6,232 nucleotides of DNA. Source: CAZXVW01 sp964644025 (lineage in GTDB: Bacteria > Acidobacteriota > Terriglobia > Bryobacterales > Bryobacteraceae). Positions 5,852 through 6,232 of the stretch are shown here, piece after piece. The first letter of the stretch is position 1; each line of letters starts with the position of its first letter. The notes below the pieces were generated by a model. The model had not been told where the DNA came from, did not search any database, and worked only from the letters and a program-made list of their open reading frames with translations. Made by a program: the position numbers and the translations under genes. Location: the NCBI GenBank assembly GCA_964644025.1, contig CAZXVW010000228.1, positions 1-6,232 on the forward strand, given 5' to 3'.

Positions 5852-6232
5852 TCACTCTGGTTCCACGGTCAGCCGCACGGGCTGGTCCGGCTTCAGGGCG
5901 AGTTCATAGCGCCAGAGCTTCTCGCCGTCCATCTCTTGCGCAGCTTCGCCATCCCGCTGCACACGGTACCGCTTTCCCGCTTCGGCGGTGAACCATTCCG
6001 GGAACTGGTTGATCCGCGCATAGTCGAAGGGCAGGTGAAAGTAGTCCCGGTGGCGCGGGCGGTCGAACCGCAAGGTGCCTCTCCAGGGCCGGGCACAACG
6101 CAAGAAGACCTTGACAGACCCGCCGGCGTCGCGCACCGCACCCAGCTCGAGGTCCCAGCGCCACGGGGTGGCTGCAATTCCCTGCGTTTTCCAGAGCGCG
6201 TACATTAAGGCGGTTCGCGCGCTGTTGCCATC
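5852..6232 (-). CDS. C-terminal part of a conserved protein of unknown function (runs off right edge)
   Basis: The frame is open from the right edge to the TGA at 5854-5852, giving 126 residues and no certain start. The ATG at 6205 is internal, because the frame continues upstream as D-G-N-S-A-R-T-A-L without a stop. The fragment reads as an ending that I associate with long uncharacterised proteins of Acidobacteria and Planctomycetes: D-G-N-x-A-R-T-A-x-M-Y-A-L-W-K-T-Q-G, P-W-R-W-D at about 23-27, W-R-G-x-L-x-F-D-x-P-R-H-R at about 51-63, and L-P-F-D-Y-A-R-I-N-Q-F-P-E-W-F-T. The later part alternates short beta strands, so a C-terminal beta-sandwich is likely. The many W, R, D and Y residues would suit a carbohydrate-active or carbohydrate-binding protein, but that is a guess. 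It ends 69 bp before nth on the same strand and might be co-transcribed with it. Confidence 0.7.
   Translation of the reverse strand, partial: DGNSARTALMYALWKTQGIAATPWRWDLELGAVRDAGGSVKVFLRCARPWRGTLRFDRPRHRDYFHLPFDYARINQFPEWFTAEAGKRYRVQRDGEAAQEMDGEKLWRYELALKPDQPVRLTVEPE

Noticed and set aside
5192..6208. 338-codon plus-strand open frame over nth and the edge gene
   Set aside because: It overlaps nth antisense across its catalytic and HhH regions and crosses the intergenic gap, so it cannot be the coding strand there.

Overview
The window is high-GC, gene-dense bacterial chromosome. It contains no RNA gene, CRISPR array, insertion sequence or other mobile element that I can see. Gene content and sequence style suggest a soil-type Acidobacteriota (Bryobacterales/Solibacter-like), or less likely a Planctomycetes or Verrucomicrobia relative. 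The hints are a large membrane glycosyltransferase with a discoidin-like domain, a BadF-family amino-sugar kinase, a secreted beta-helix protein, and a C-terminal fragment of a conserved uncharacterised protein. This taxonomic call is an inference from protein style and was not tested by a search.

Layout. At the left edge, on the minus strand, are the first 16 codons of a phosphoglycerate kinase gene (pgk). It diverges from a plus-strand gene (109-1353) for a secreted right-handed beta-helix protein. The 60-bp gap between them carries a perfect 20-bp GC-only palindrome just upstream of a strong Shine-Dalgarno sequence. The beta-helix gene converges, with only 6 bp between stop codons, on a minus-strand cluster read right to left: nth (5782-5105), a small predicted lipoprotein (5108-4563), a 736-residue GT-C type membrane glycosyltransferase (4566-2356) and a BadF-type N-acetylglucosamine/amino-sugar kinase (2346-1360). 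The first two junctions are 4-bp GTGA and ATGA stop/start overlaps. The third is a 9-bp gap holding the kinase's ribosome binding site. The four genes therefore look like one translationally coupled operon. Upstream of nth is a 69-bp gap with an AT-rich island, a plausible promoter. Beyond it, still on the minus strand and running off the right edge, is the 3' part of a gene for a conserved protein of unknown function.

How the genes may work together. nth is a housekeeping DNA-repair gene. The three genes behind it look envelope- and glycan-related: an outward-facing lipoprotein with a predicted beta-sandwich, a polyprenyl-sugar-dependent glycosyltransferase whose extracytoplasmic region seems to hold an inserted carbohydrate-binding-like (F5/8 type C) domain, and a cytosolic amino-sugar kinase. 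A role in modifying surface glycans together with amino-sugar salvage is plausible but inferred only from context. Most of the window is ordinary. The best candidates for something undescribed are the nested-domain glycosyltransferase with its coupled lipoprotein, and the GC palindrome between pgk and the beta-helix gene.
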